A DNA stretch of 64,000 nt. Source: Flavobacterium pectinovorum. Lineage in GTDB: Bacteria > Bacteroidota > Bacteroidia > Flavobacteriales > Flavobacteriaceae. Made by a program: the position numbers and the translations under genes. This document shows positions 52,849 to 62,387 of the stretch, one piece after another; the stretch's first letter is position 1, and every line of letters starts with the position of its first letter. The notes below the pieces were generated by a model. It saw nothing but the letters and a program-made list of their open reading frames with translations, had not been told where the DNA came from and did not search any database. The stretch is taken from positions 27,549 through 91,548 of the forward strand of contig NZ_JAFEVZ010000017.1 in NCBI RefSeq assembly GCF_022802975.1. Direction: 5' to 3'.

Positions 52849-54255
52849 TTATTTCAATCCATCAACCGAAACACTTACAGTTCCGTTTATTTTGATAAAA
52901 GCAATAATCGCCTGATTGGTTAATTGAATTTTATCAAACTGAATGTCTTCCATTTTTCCATTAATGAAAACTCCGGGCATTGGGGTGTAATTTTTAAGAT
53001 AAACAGCTATGTTTTTTTTGCCCTCATCTAAGTTGGATTGTATTGAATAACGACAGCTTTCTTCCATTTTTTTTAAGATATAACCGTGAGTAAGCCAGTT
53101 TGCTGTTCGCATCAATTTACTTTTTGTATCCAATACATAATCCAGTTTGTCGAAATAAATTTCTTTAGTCTGAGGATTGTATTGAGGAAATCCGTTTAAA
53201 TAAATGGTTCCGTTTACAGATCCTAAAACATCAAGGGCAATTACCATTTTTCCGTCTTTATGCCAAATTTCAACATTTTTTACCGTGACTTTTTTGCTTC
53301 CGGAACCAAATTCCTGACCTGCAAAATTTTTAGTCATAATTTTTGAAGCATCAACATAACTTGATATTGCAGCAATATTAGTTGTAATTTGATTTGGAAT
53401 TTTTGCTACCGGTTTCAAAACGATTTTTGAAGCATTAAATTTTGATTCGGGTTGTTTGCCAATAAGAGTTTCCATATTGCATTTCATTCCCATATCCAAT
53501 AAAAACAAATCGTTTTTAAGTTTTGCGTTGGTAGAATAGATTTCTAAAGGAACAATCCGCAACCAGGTTTCATAAGTTTCATTCATTTGAAAAGGGGTAC
53601 AGATTTTTTCTAAAGCAGATAAAACATTCGGTTTAAAATCCATTGATTTTTCAATAGCCTCGTCGATGCTTTTTTCAATTTTTGATTTAAAAATAGAAAT
53701 CGCCGGATTTGCTAAATATGTGATTGGCATATTTTTTCCAAAAACAGTCATTGTTGGACTTTCGTTCCAGTCAAGAGATTTGAATTCTGTTTTTGTATTG
53801 AGTTTCCAGTTTGTTAATGCCACTTCACTCGACAAAGTAATCACGCCATTCAAATTGAATTCACGTACATCGTAAAGTTCGACACCTAGTTTTTTGGTTC
53901 CAATTCTGTATTTAATGTTTGCTTTTAAAGGCAAAATGGTTTTTATCTTTTTATCTGCATTTGCCGGGTCATTTTGAATTTTGATTGGAGCCTGTTTCCA
54001 GACTTTTATTTCGATGTCATCATCTTCAATATCATTATCTTCGTAAATCAGTCCGTTTAAAAGCGTGTTGGTTTGATTTTCAATATCTTTTAGTTTAACG
54101 GTAATAGGCAAATTAATAAATGACGGATTACTGTCATAAATTAAAGGACTTGCATCATCCGGTTCAGGTTTTAAAGTGGCCAGCTTTTGAGAAGTCGAGC
54201 AGCTAACCAATAATGTTAAGATTATGAAAAGAACTGAAGAAGAAAGAAATTTCAT
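52849..54255 (-). CDS. DUF4403 family lipoprotein
   Basis: This 468-residue protein has a lipoprotein signal peptide with lipobox LVSCS (Cys near residue 19). It matches the DUF4403 family by length and pattern (SFINLPITVKLKDIENQTN near the start, AVYLKNYTPMPGVFINGKME near the end). These proteins have an all-beta look and are common in Bacteroidetes, with no proven role; lipid or hydrophobic ligand carriage has been suggested for related folds. It is monocistronic and divergent from the exporter operon. Confidence 0.88.
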   Translation of the reverse strand: MKFLSSSVLFIILTLLVSCSTSQKLATLKPEPDDASPLIYDSNPSFINLPITVKLKDIENQTNTLLNGLIYEDNDIEDDDIEIKVWKQAPIKIQNDPANADKKIKTILPLKANIKYRIGTKKLGVELYDVREFNLNGVITLSSEVALTNWKLNTKTEFKSLDWNESPTMTVFGKNMPITYLANPAISIFKSKIEKSIDEAIEKSMDFKPNVLSALEKICTPFQMNETYETWLRIVPLEIYSTNAKLKNDLFLLDMGMKCNMETLIGKQPESKFNASKIVLKPVAKIPNQITTNIAAISSYVDASKIMTKNFAGQEFGSGSKKVTVKNVEIWHKDGKMVIALDVLGSVNGTIYLNGFPQYNPQTKEIYFDKLDYVLDTKSKLMRTANWLTHGYILKKMEESCRYSIQSNLDEGKKNIAVYLKNYTPMPGVFINGKMEDIQFDKIQLTNQAIIAFIKINGTVSVSVDGLK

Positions 54256-54274
54256 TTGAACGGTTTTAGTGAGG

Positions 54275-54282
54275 CAAAATTA
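54275..54282 (-). promoter_or_regulatory. -7 promoter box of the DUF4403 gene
   Basis: The minus strand reads TAATTTTG, 19 bases before the ATG at 54255. No clear TTTG partner. Confidence 0.4.
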
Positions 54283-54427
54283 AGAAAACAATTATATTCT
54301 TTGAAAAAAGTGTAACAATTAGTCGATAATGTAGTCTTATTTTAAAAGTCAGAAGAAATTTATTAACTTTTCCTTACCATAAAATGCGTAATTAAAATGT
54401 TATTATTGTCTTAAATTCAGCAGTATT

Positions 54428-55129
54428 ATGATTGAAATCAAAGATTTGCATAAATCCTATAAAATGGGAAGTTCAGAATTGCACGTATTAAAAGGAATAA
54501 ATTTTAATATAGAAGAAGGCGAGCTAGTTGCTATAATGGGATCTTCCGGTTCCGGAAAATCAACGCTTCTTAATATTTTAGGAATTCTGGATGAAGCAGA
54601 CTCAGGCAGTTATATTCTGGATAAAACACCTATAAAAAAACTTAACGAAACTATCGCTTCAAGATATCGAAATAAATTTCTGGGATTTGTTTTTCAGTCT
54701 TTCAATTTAATAAATTATAAAACTGCATTGGACAATGTTGCCATGCCGTTGTATTATCAGGGTGTTAAAAGAAAAGAACGTTATGATATTGCGATGAAAT
54801 ATCTTGAGAAAGTTGGTCTTGGATCTCATTCGCACCATTTGCCAAATGAGCTTTCAGGTGGGCAAAAACAGCGTGTTGCCATTGCAAGAGCCTTGGCATC
54901 CAATCCAAAAGTTTTACTGGCTGATGAGCCAACAGGTGCTTTAGATACAAAAACTTCGTATGAAGTTATGGAACTTATTCAGGGGATTAATGATGAAGGG
55001 AAGACCATTTTGATTGTTACTCACGAACCGGATATTGCTGCAATGTGCAAAAGAAATGTAGTTCTGAAAGACGGATTAATCATTGATGATAAAAAGGTAG
55101 AACAAGTTAGAGCTTCAGCGTATGTTTAA
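54428..55129 (+). CDS. ABC transporter ATP-binding protein, MacB/LolD type
   Basis: This 233-residue protein has Walker A GSSGSGKST, the signature LSGGQKQR, Walker B VLLADEPTGALD and the His loop IVTHEPD. The type-VII (MacB/LolCDE) class energises permeases with large periplasmic domains, without transporting through the membrane. It overlaps the first permease by eight bases and opens the operon 54428-61624. Confidence 0.96.
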   Translation: MIEIKDLHKSYKMGSSELHVLKGINFNIEEGELVAIMGSSGSGKSTLLNILGILDEADSGSYILDKTPIKKLNETIASRYRNKFLGFVFQSFNLINYKTALDNVAMPLYYQGVKRKERYDIAMKYLEKVGLGSHSHHLPNELSGGQKQRVAIARALASNPKVLLADEPTGALDTKTSYEVMELIQGINDEGKTILIVTHEPDIAAMCKRNVVLKDGLIIDDKKVEQVRASAYV

Positions 55130-56366
55130 TATTGAGCGTTGGCAGGAAATATTCGAAGCAATCTCCAAAAATAAGTTAAGAACATTTCTTACCGGAATTT
55201 CTGTGGCTTCAGGGATTTTTATTTTAGTGATTTTATTGGGTGCAGGTAAAGGGCTTCAAAATGGAATTGAAAAGCAATTTGAGAATGATGCCAAAGGAAT
55301 CATTGAAGTTTGGTCTGAAAAAACAACAAAGGAATATAAAGGGTTAAATCCGGGAAGAGAAATTCAGTTAAGAAATAGTGATTATGAACTTTCTTCAAAA
55401 AAATTTGATACCGAGATTGATAAAAAAACGTCTATTCGAAACACTTGGGGAGGAATCATAAGTTATGGAAAAGAATCCGGAAATTATCAGTTTAGAGGGG
55501 TAAGCCCTGATTATTTGTTCCTTGAAAATGCAACGATTGTTAATGGGCGCTTTATCAATAGCAATGATGTGAAAAATAATGAAAAGGTTGCTGCGATTGG
55601 TTTGAAAGTAAAGCAAGATCTGTTTAAAGAACAGGATCCGATAGGAAAAGAGATTTTAATCAATGGTATAAATTTTAAAGTAATTGGAGTTTTTATGGAT
55701 CCTTCGGGAGAGCGTGAAGAATCCAGAGTTTATATGCCAATGACCACCAATCAGCGTGCTTACGGAGCTGGTGATAAAATAACAGGAATGCAGTTTGTGC
55801 TCAATAAAAAAGACAATTATGATGAAGCTTTGGCGCAGTCTAAAAAATTTACTGAAGGCGTAAAAAAGCTTCTAAAAAGCAAAAACATCATTGCTCCTAA
55901 TGACGAGAGTGCTATTGGAGTTTATAATTCTGTTGAAGAAGCCAAACAATTTTATGATTTAAATCTTTTTATCAGACTGTTTTTTTGGTGGGTAGGTATT
56001 TGTACTATTATCGCCGGAGTAGTGGGTGTAAGTAATATTATGCTTATTGTTGTAAAGGAAAGAACAAAAGAAATTGGAATTCGAAAAGCATTAGGCGCCT
56101 CGCCGTTTTCTATTATTTCTATGATTCTTCATGAATCTATTTTTATAACTACGATTGCAGGTTTTACAGGACTATTGGCAAGTCTTTTATTATTAGAATT
56201 TGTTGGGCCAATGGTTCAGAGTGAATATTTCAGGAATCCGGAAGTAGATTTTGGAGTGGCTTTAACAACACTTGTTTTACTTGTGTTTGCAGGAGCAATG
56301 GCTGGCTTTTTTCCGGCATACAGAGCTGCCAAAATAAAACCTATTGTAGCACTTAGAGACGAATAA
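55122..56366 (+). CDS. MacB/FtsX-type ABC permease, first
   Basis: This 414-residue protein has one N-terminal membrane segment (TFLTGISVASGIFILVILL), a periplasmic domain of about 240 residues (MacB-type) and three C-terminal helices. The motif VKERTKEIGIRKALGA before the last two helices is the FtsX/MacB coupling helix. It is the partner of the ATPase. It shares pattern with the second permease at 56369, from which it is separated by two bases. Confidence 0.94.
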   Translation: MFNIERWQEIFEAISKNKLRTFLTGISVASGIFILVILLGAGKGLQNGIEKQFENDAKGIIEVWSEKTTKEYKGLNPGREIQLRNSDYELSSKKFDTEIDKKTSIRNTWGGIISYGKESGNYQFRGVSPDYLFLENATIVNGRFINSNDVKNNEKVAAIGLKVKQDLFKEQDPIGKEILINGINFKVIGVFMDPSGEREESRVYMPMTTNQRAYGAGDKITGMQFVLNKKDNYDEALAQSKKFTEGVKKLLKSKNIIAPNDESAIGVYNSVEEAKQFYDLNLFIRLFFWWVGICTIIAGVVGVSNIMLIVVKERTKEIGIRKALGASPFSIISMILHESIFITTIAGFTGLLASLLLLEFVGPMVQSEYFRNPEVDFGVALTTLVLLVFAGAMAGFFPAYRAAKIKPIVALRDE

Positions 56367-56368
56367 AT

Positions 56369-57634
56369 ATGTTTAATAAAGATAATTGGGACGAGATTTT
56401 ACAGGCTTTAACAGCTAATGTTTTCAGAACGGTTCTAACTGCATTTGGGGTATTTTGGGGTATATTTATTTTAGTAATATTGCTTGCAGCAGGAAACGGC
56501 CTGGAAAATGGTGTAAAAAAAGGTTTTGACGGGATAGCGACCAATACGATGTTTATGTGGAGTCAAACTACATCTAAGGCATATAAGGGTTTGCCAAAGG
56601 TGCGTCGATATGATTTTAGAAATAGTGATGTAATGTCCTTAAAACAGGCTTTCCCGGATTTATTATATGTTTCGCCACGAAATCAGTTAGGAGATTTTAA
56701 TGGATCTAATAATGTAGTGCGGGGAACAAAAACGTCAGCTTTTACGATTTACGGAGATTATCCAGAACTGATTAAACAGCAGCCAATGGATATTATAAAA
56801 GGGCGTTTCTTAAATCAACAGGATATCCTTGAAAGAAGAAAAATTGCAGTAATAGGTAAAGGTGTTATAGCGGAACTTTATGGAAAAGAAGAGGAGGCCG
56901 TTGGGACTTATGTGAAAATCAACGGAATTAATTTTATGGTTGTTGGTGTTTATAAGTCTAAGCAACAAGGAGGAAATGCAGAGCAGGACCAAAAAAATAT
57001 TTTTATTCCTTTTACTACTTTTCAGCAGGCTTTTAATTACGGAGATAAAGTAGGATGGATGGCACTTACAGCAAAAGATGAAACATCGATTACAGAGCTA
57101 AAACCAAAGATTCTGGAAAAAATAAAAGCACTTCACTCTGTAAATCCAAAAGATGAGCGTGCTGTTGGGAACTTTGATTTATACGAGCAGTATAATAAAG
57201 TACAGAGTCTTTTTAATATTTTAAAAATCATTGCGTATTTTGTAGGAACTTTGGTTTTAATATCCGGAGTAATTGGTATATCAAATATTATGCTTATTGT
57301 AGTAAAAGAAAGAACAAAAGAGATAGGAATTCGCCGGGCTTTGGGAGCTACACCCGCTGCTATCAGAGGACAGATTTTGTCAGAATCCATATTTTTAACC
57401 ATCATTTCAGGTATGTTAGGAATTGCTGTAGCGACAGGGCTTATTGCGCTTTTAAATATGTTTTTAGATTCAATGCCGCCAAACAGCAATACCATGTTTG
57501 CAAATCCAAGCGTAGATTTAAGAGTTGTATTTGTCGCCTTATTAATCCTTATTGGTTCAGGATTATTGGCAGGATTTATACCGGCACAAACCGCAATTAA
57601 TGTAAAACCGGTAGACGCTTTAAGAACAGAATAA
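56369..57634 (+). CDS. MacB/FtsX-type ABC permease, second
   Basis: This 421-residue protein has the same plan as the first permease: an N-terminal helix (TVLTAFGVFWGIFILVILL), a MacB-type periplasmic domain and three C-terminal helices with VKERTKEIGIRRALGA. The two permeases probably form a heterodimer around one pair of ATPase subunits. It is followed after 39 bases by the first membrane fusion protein. Confidence 0.94.
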   Translation: MFNKDNWDEILQALTANVFRTVLTAFGVFWGIFILVILLAAGNGLENGVKKGFDGIATNTMFMWSQTTSKAYKGLPKVRRYDFRNSDVMSLKQAFPDLLYVSPRNQLGDFNGSNNVVRGTKTSAFTIYGDYPELIKQQPMDIIKGRFLNQQDILERRKIAVIGKGVIAELYGKEEEAVGTYVKINGINFMVVGVYKSKQQGGNAEQDQKNIFIPFTTFQQAFNYGDKVGWMALTAKDETSITELKPKILEKIKALHSVNPKDERAVGNFDLYEQYNKVQSLFNILKIIAYFVGTLVLISGVIGISNIMLIVVKERTKEIGIRRALGATPAAIRGQILSESIFLTIISGMLGIAVATGLIALLNMFLDSMPPNSNTMFANPSVDLRVVFVALLILIGSGLLAGFIPAQTAINVKPVDALRTE

Positions 57635-57673
57635 ATTATCAATCAAAATATAATCGAATTAACAACAAACAAA

Positions 57674-58795
57674 ATGAAAAAAGGAGTAACCGTAACCATT
57701 TTAATCTTTATTGCTATCGTTTTCTTTGGCGCACTTTACTATCTGTATGCTAAAAATCAAGAGTCGCCAGTTATATTTAAAACAGAAAAGGCAGAAATTA
57801 AAACGATTGTAAAAAATACTATTGCTACCGGTAATATCCAGCCAGATGAAGAAGTGCTTATAAAACCAAATATCTCCGGAATTATTGAAGCTGTTTACAT
57901 TAAAGCCGGTGAAAAAATCAAAGCCGGAGATATGATTGCAAAGATAAAAGTTGTTGCAAATGTATCTAATGTAAGTAGTACTCAAAATCAGGTTCAAACT
58001 GCTAAAATAGCATTGGATAATCAGGAAAAAATCTATCATAGACAAAAAACGTTGTTTGAAAAAGATGTAATTTCTGCGAATGATTTTGATGCGGCTCAGT
58101 TAGCTTATAAACAGGCAAAACAAAATTATCTGTCAGCAAAACAAAGTCTTGATATTGTAAAAACAGGAACAACATCGTCGTTAGGAAGCTATGCCAATAC
58201 ACTGATTCGTTCTACTGTTAACGGAATGGTTTTAGACGTGCCTGTAAAAGTTGGAAATCAGGTTATTGAAAGTAATAATTTTAATGAAGGAACCACAATA
58301 GCAAGCGTTGCAGATGTTGGAAGAATGATTTTTGTTGGAAAAATTGACGAGTCTGAAGTAGGGAAAATAAAAGAAAAAATGCCTATTGAAATTACTGTTG
58401 GAGCAATTGAAAATAAAAAATTCAACGCTGTTTTAACATACATAGCCCCAAAAGGTGTAACTGAAAACGGAGCTATTCAATTTGAGATTAAAGCTTCTTT
58501 AGAAAACAGAGATGCTACTTTTATAAGGGCTGGTTTAAGTGCGAATGCTTCTATTATTTTAGAAAAAGCGGATAAGGTTTTGGCAATAAAAGAATCGTTG
58601 GTTCAATTTGATAAAAAAACACAAAAACCTTATGTAGAAATTGAAACGGCTCCTCAAAAGTTTCAAAGAAAAGATATAGTTCTGGGAGTAAGTGACGGAA
58701 TTTACGTTCAGGTAAAAAGCGGAATTAAATCTTCGGATAAAATTAAAATCTGGAATCAGGGATTGATCAGTGAAGGAGAAGGTGAAAAAAAATAA
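57674..58795 (+). CDS. membrane fusion protein (HlyD/MacA type), first
   Basis: This 373-residue protein has an N-terminal membrane anchor (VTVTILIFIAIVFFGALYYL), a lipoyl-like motif (IEAVYIKAGEKIKAGDMIAKI), a coiled-coil hairpin (about 95-165) and a beta-barrel domain (GRMIFVGKIDESEVGKIKE). It should bridge the permease pair and the outer-membrane TolC channel. It is the first of two such proteins in the operon. Confidence 0.93.
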   Translation: MKKGVTVTILIFIAIVFFGALYYLYAKNQESPVIFKTEKAEIKTIVKNTIATGNIQPDEEVLIKPNISGIIEAVYIKAGEKIKAGDMIAKIKVVANVSNVSSTQNQVQTAKIALDNQEKIYHRQKTLFEKDVISANDFDAAQLAYKQAKQNYLSAKQSLDIVKTGTTSSLGSYANTLIRSTVNGMVLDVPVKVGNQVIESNNFNEGTTIASVADVGRMIFVGKIDESEVGKIKEKMPIEITVGAIENKKFNAVLTYIAPKGVTENGAIQFEIKASLENRDATFIRAGLSANASIILEKADKVLAIKESLVQFDKKTQKPYVEIETAPQKFQRKDIVLGVSDGIYVQVKSGIKSSDKIKIWNQGLISEGEGEKK

Positions 58796-58876
58796 TTTGA
58801 AAGGATAAGAAATTTTTGGGTTTATAAAATGTTAAATTTGCGTGGTTTTTTTTGCTATGCTTTCATTCAAAAATAT

Positions 58877-60328
58877 ATGAAAATAAATAAATATAATAGT
58901 CTTGTTTTTGCTTTTTTACTAGGCTTTGGACTCTCTGGAAATGCACAATCTAAAAAATGGACTTTAGAAGAATGTGTGCGATATGCAATGGATAATAATA
59001 TTTCTATTAAACAATCTGAGTTAGATATTGCAAATTCTAATATTGATAAAAAAATAGCTGTTGGAAGCTATCTGCCATCTATTAATGGTAGTGCTTCACA
59101 TTCCTGGAATATTGGTTTGAACCAGAATATTACAACCGGTTTATTAGAAAATCAGACTACTCAATATTCATCTCTTGGAATTAATGCCGGAGTTGATATT
59201 TATAAAGGTTTGCAAAACCAAAACAATTATCGAAAAGCAAAACTTTCAATTATTGCGTCAAGATATCAGTTGGTTAAGATGCAGGAAGATATTGCTTTGA
59301 ATGTGGCAAATGCTTTTTTAGATATTCTTTTCAATAAAGAAAATTTAAAAGTGAAACAAGAACAATTGGCTATCGACGAAAAACGTTTTGCGCGTTCTGA
59401 AGAAATGGTAAATGCAGGGACAATTCCGCGTGGAGATTTATTTGATTTAAAAGCGACTATCGCAACAGATAAACAAGGTATAATCGTTGCAGAAAACACA
59501 TTGTTAATTTCTAAATTGAGTTTGGCACAATTGCTACAGTTAAAAGAATTTACTGAATTTGATATAATTGATGATACTGATGTAAAAGATGAAAACGGTA
59601 TTATGTTACAAAATCCTGTTGATATTTATAATAAAGCAAAAGAAATTAGAACGGATCTAAAAATTGCCCAAACGAATTTAGAAATAGCTCAAAAAAATGT
59701 TTCTATTGCAAAAGGAGCTTATCAACCTACTTTGACGGCTTTTTATAGCTTCAATACCAGAGCAAGTTATTCTGATATTGTCACAGGGTCAGTTTTAAAT
59801 TCCGCAAATCCAACTTCTCAAATTGGTTTTGTGGAAGGGACGAATCAATCGGTATTAACAAATAATTTTTCACCCATTTTAGGGCATCCTGATTCTGTTT
59901 TAAATCAATTTAATGATAATAAAGGGCATTCATTTGGTCTTCAGTTGTCAATTCCAATATTGAATGGGTTGTCTACACGATATAATATACAACGTAATAA
60001 AGTAAGTTTAGAGAAATCCAAAATAGATTTAGAACAAAAAAGTTTAGATTTGCAACGTAACGTTTATACAGCTTTTACAGATGCAAAAGGAGCATTAAAT
60101 ACGTATGAATCATCTACAATAACTTTAGAAGCAAGACAACAGGCTTATAATTTTTCTAAAGAAAAATACGATGTTGGTTTAATGAATTCATTCGATTTTA
60201 CTCAGGCGCAGACTTTGTTAACCAATGCACAGTCAGATGTTATCAGAGCAAAATATGATTACATGTTCAAAATAAAAATACTTGAATTCTACTTTGGAAT
60301 TCCGATTGTTCCAATTATCAAAAACTAA
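58877..60328 (+). CDS. TolC-family outer-membrane efflux protein
   Basis: The start is placed at the ATG at 58877 (483 residues, signal peptide ending LSGNAQ); a longer ATG at 58829 would add 16 residues before the signal. The protein has the TolC double repeat of helix-strand-helix (WTLEECVRYAMDNNISIKQS near the start, and a second copy with GLQLSIPILNGLSTRYNIQ). It forms a trimeric channel across the outer membrane and periplasm. It lies between the two membrane fusion proteins. Confidence 0.95.
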   Translation: MKINKYNSLVFAFLLGFGLSGNAQSKKWTLEECVRYAMDNNISIKQSELDIANSNIDKKIAVGSYLPSINGSASHSWNIGLNQNITTGLLENQTTQYSSLGINAGVDIYKGLQNQNNYRKAKLSIIASRYQLVKMQEDIALNVANAFLDILFNKENLKVKQEQLAIDEKRFARSEEMVNAGTIPRGDLFDLKATIATDKQGIIVAENTLLISKLSLAQLLQLKEFTEFDIIDDTDVKDENGIMLQNPVDIYNKAKEIRTDLKIAQTNLEIAQKNVSIAKGAYQPTLTAFYSFNTRASYSDIVTGSVLNSANPTSQIGFVEGTNQSVLTNNFSPILGHPDSVLNQFNDNKGHSFGLQLSIPILNGLSTRYNIQRNKVSLEKSKIDLEQKSLDLQRNVYTAFTDAKGALNTYESSTITLEARQQAYNFSKEKYDVGLMNSFDFTQAQTLLTNAQSDVIRAKYDYMFKIKILEFYFGIPIVPIIKN

Positions 60329-60334
60329 TTTATT

Positions 60335-61624
60335 ATGTCAAAAAAAACAATTTATTTCTTAATTGGTGGTGCGGTAATTATAATTACAGCTTTAGTAGGA
60401 CTTTCGAAATCGGGAGTGATAGGAAATAAGGACGAGGGCAAAGAAGTAGAAATATCAAAAGTAGTCGCTTCGACAATTGTTGAAACAGTTTCGGCTACAG
60501 GTAAAATTCAGCCGGAAATAGAAGTTAAAATTTCACCTGAAGTTTCAGGAGAAATTATTTTATTGAATGTAAAAGAAGGTCAGGTGGTTAAAAAAGGAGA
60601 TTTATTGGTAAAAATAAATCCTGATTTATATACCTCTAGTTATAATCGTTCTGTTTCTAATTTATCCGGAAGCAAAGCTGGTTTGACACAATCTGAAGCT
60701 AGTTTTAAAGAAGCAAAAGCAAATTACGATCGAAATAAAACCTTGTATGATAAAGGCGTTATTTCAAAGTCTGACTGGGATAAGGCAATCGCTTCTTTTG
60801 AAGTTGCTAAAGCGACCAGACAAAGTTCGTATTATAATGTTCAAAGTGCTTCTGCGTCAGTAAATGAAGCAAAAGACAATTTAGGTCGTACTACAATTTA
60901 TGCACCTGCTGATGGTACAATCTCAGTATTGAATGTAGAGTTAGGCGAACGTGTTTTAGGAACGCAACAAATGGCCGGAACTGAACTTTTAAGAGTAGCG
61001 AACCTTAATAATATGGAGGTTGAAGTTGATGTCAATGAAAATGATATCGTAAAAATAAAAATTGGAGATGAAGCCAATGTTGAAGTAGATGCTTATCTAA
61101 AAAAGAAATTTAAAGGTGTAGTAACCAGTATTTCTAATTCGGCAAGTACTGCTTTGACGTCAGATCAGGTAACTAACTTTAAGGTAAAAGTTAGGATTTT
61201 AAAAGAATCCTATCAGGATTTACTTGAAGGAAAACCGGCTTCTTATTCGCCATTTAGACCAGGAATGACGGCTACAGTAGATATTATTACAACAACCAAA
61301 ACAAATGTTTTGGCAGTGCCTATTAGTTCTGTTGTTGTAAAATCAGATACTACTGCTGTGAAAGATTTTAAGGTTGAAGATCCAAACGAGAAAAAAGCAG
61401 TACCCAAAAGCGATAAAAAGTTCGAATGCGTTTTTGTGAAAGTTGGTGATAAAGCAAAAATCAGAATTATCAAAACGGGAATTCAGGATGATACAAATAT
61501 AGAGGTAATGTCAGGATTAAAGCCTGGGGATGTTGTTATCACAGGGCCTTATACGACAGTTTCTAAAGAGCTAAATTCTGGTGATAAGGTAAAGCTTAAA
61601 AAAGCTGAAGTTCCTAAGAAATAA
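60335..61624 (+). CDS. membrane fusion protein (HlyD/MacA type), second
   Basis: This 429-residue protein has an N-terminal anchor (TIYFLIGGAVIIITALVGL), a lipoyl motif (GEIILLNVKEGQVVKKGDLL), a coiled-coil hairpin (about 105-180) and a beta-barrel domain. A Lys/Glu-rich segment near residue 345-360 is an insert not seen in the first one. Two different fusion proteins for one TolC suggests either a mixed adaptor ring or use with a second transporter elsewhere. Confidence 0.92.
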   Translation: MSKKTIYFLIGGAVIIITALVGLSKSGVIGNKDEGKEVEISKVVASTIVETVSATGKIQPEIEVKISPEVSGEIILLNVKEGQVVKKGDLLVKINPDLYTSSYNRSVSNLSGSKAGLTQSEASFKEAKANYDRNKTLYDKGVISKSDWDKAIASFEVAKATRQSSYYNVQSASASVNEAKDNLGRTTIYAPADGTISVLNVELGERVLGTQQMAGTELLRVANLNNMEVEVDVNENDIVKIKIGDEANVEVDAYLKKKFKGVVTSISNSASTALTSDQVTNFKVKVRILKESYQDLLEGKPASYSPFRPGMTATVDIITTTKTNVLAVPISSVVVKSDTTAVKDFKVEDPNEKKAVPKSDKKFECVFVKVGDKAKIRIIKTGIQDDTNIEVMSGLKPGDVVITGPYTTVSKELNSGDKVKLKKAEVPKK

Positions 61625-61642
61625 ACATAATATCTTAAAAAT

Positions 61643-61680
61643 TGTCACCCTGAGGGAAGTGGAATGGACTCAGTCTGAAT
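61643..61680. repeat. degenerate copy of a dispersed Bacteroidetes repeat
   Basis: TGTCACCCTGAGGGAAGT followed by GGAATGGACTCAGTCTGAA resembles the dispersed intergenic repeat with core TGTCACCCTGAGCGNAGTCG that I know from Bacteroidetes genomes. The copy differs at several positions. It lies in the 84-base gap before tsaB. Confidence 0.6.
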
Positions 61681-61708
61681 AAATAATTAACTTTAAAAAT
61701 AAAACATT

Positions 61709-62380
61709 TTGGCTTTTATTCTCAATATCGAAACGGCTACCAAAAATTGTTCTGTATCCATTGCTAAAAATGGTGAAACCATTATATGCAAAGAAATTGC
61801 TGAAGAAGGGTATTCACATGCCGAAAAATTACATGTTTTTATTGAAGAAATAATTGCTGAAACTGAAATTTCAGTTCACGATTTAGTGGCTGTTGCTGTA
61901 AGTCAGGGGCCTGGTTCTTATACCGGTTTGCGAATTGGGGTTTCGGCAGCAAAAGGATTATGTTTTGCTTTAAATATTCCGTTGATTGCAGTAGATACTT
62001 TACAAACCTTGGCTTCTCAGGCTAATGTTTCTCAAGGAAAAATAATTCCGATGCTGGATGCCCGAAGAATGGAAGTTTACAGTGCCATTTTTAGTGCCGA
62101 ATTAGAAATTGAAAGACCAATTTTGGCAGAAGTAATCGATGAATTTTCATTTAAAGATTTTACAGAAACGCTGTATTTTGTTGGTGACTGTGCAGAAAAA
62201 TGCAAACCAGTTTTGACAAAAGAAAATTTTGTTTTTTTAGAAGATGTCAAATATCCTTCGGCAGCTGCAATGAGTAAAATTAGTTACGATAAATATCAAA
62301 TAAGCGACACTGTTGATGTCGCTTATTTTGAACCTTATTATTTAAAAGATTTTATGATTACTACTCCAAAGAAGCAATAA
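61709..62380 (+). CDS. tsaB: tRNA threonylcarbamoyladenosine biosynthesis protein TsaB
   Basis: The start is a TTG at 61709 (223 residues); the conserved start AFILNIETATKNCSVSIAK begins straight after it, so TTG is well supported. The motif QGPGSYTGLRIGVSAAKGL is diagnostic. TsaB forms a complex with TsaD and TsaE that makes t6A37 in ANN-decoding tRNAs. It converges with the MscS gene with seven bases between the stops. Confidence 0.95.
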   Translation: MAFILNIETATKNCSVSIAKNGETIICKEIAEEGYSHAEKLHVFIEEIIAETEISVHDLVAVAVSQGPGSYTGLRIGVSAAKGLCFALNIPLIAVDTLQTLASQANVSQGKIIPMLDARRMEVYSAIFSAELEIERPILAEVIDEFSFKDFTETLYFVGDCAEKCKPVLTKENFVFLEDVKYPSAAAMSKISYDKYQISDTVDVAYFEPYYLKDFMITTPKKQ

Positions 62381-62387
62381 AAAGATT

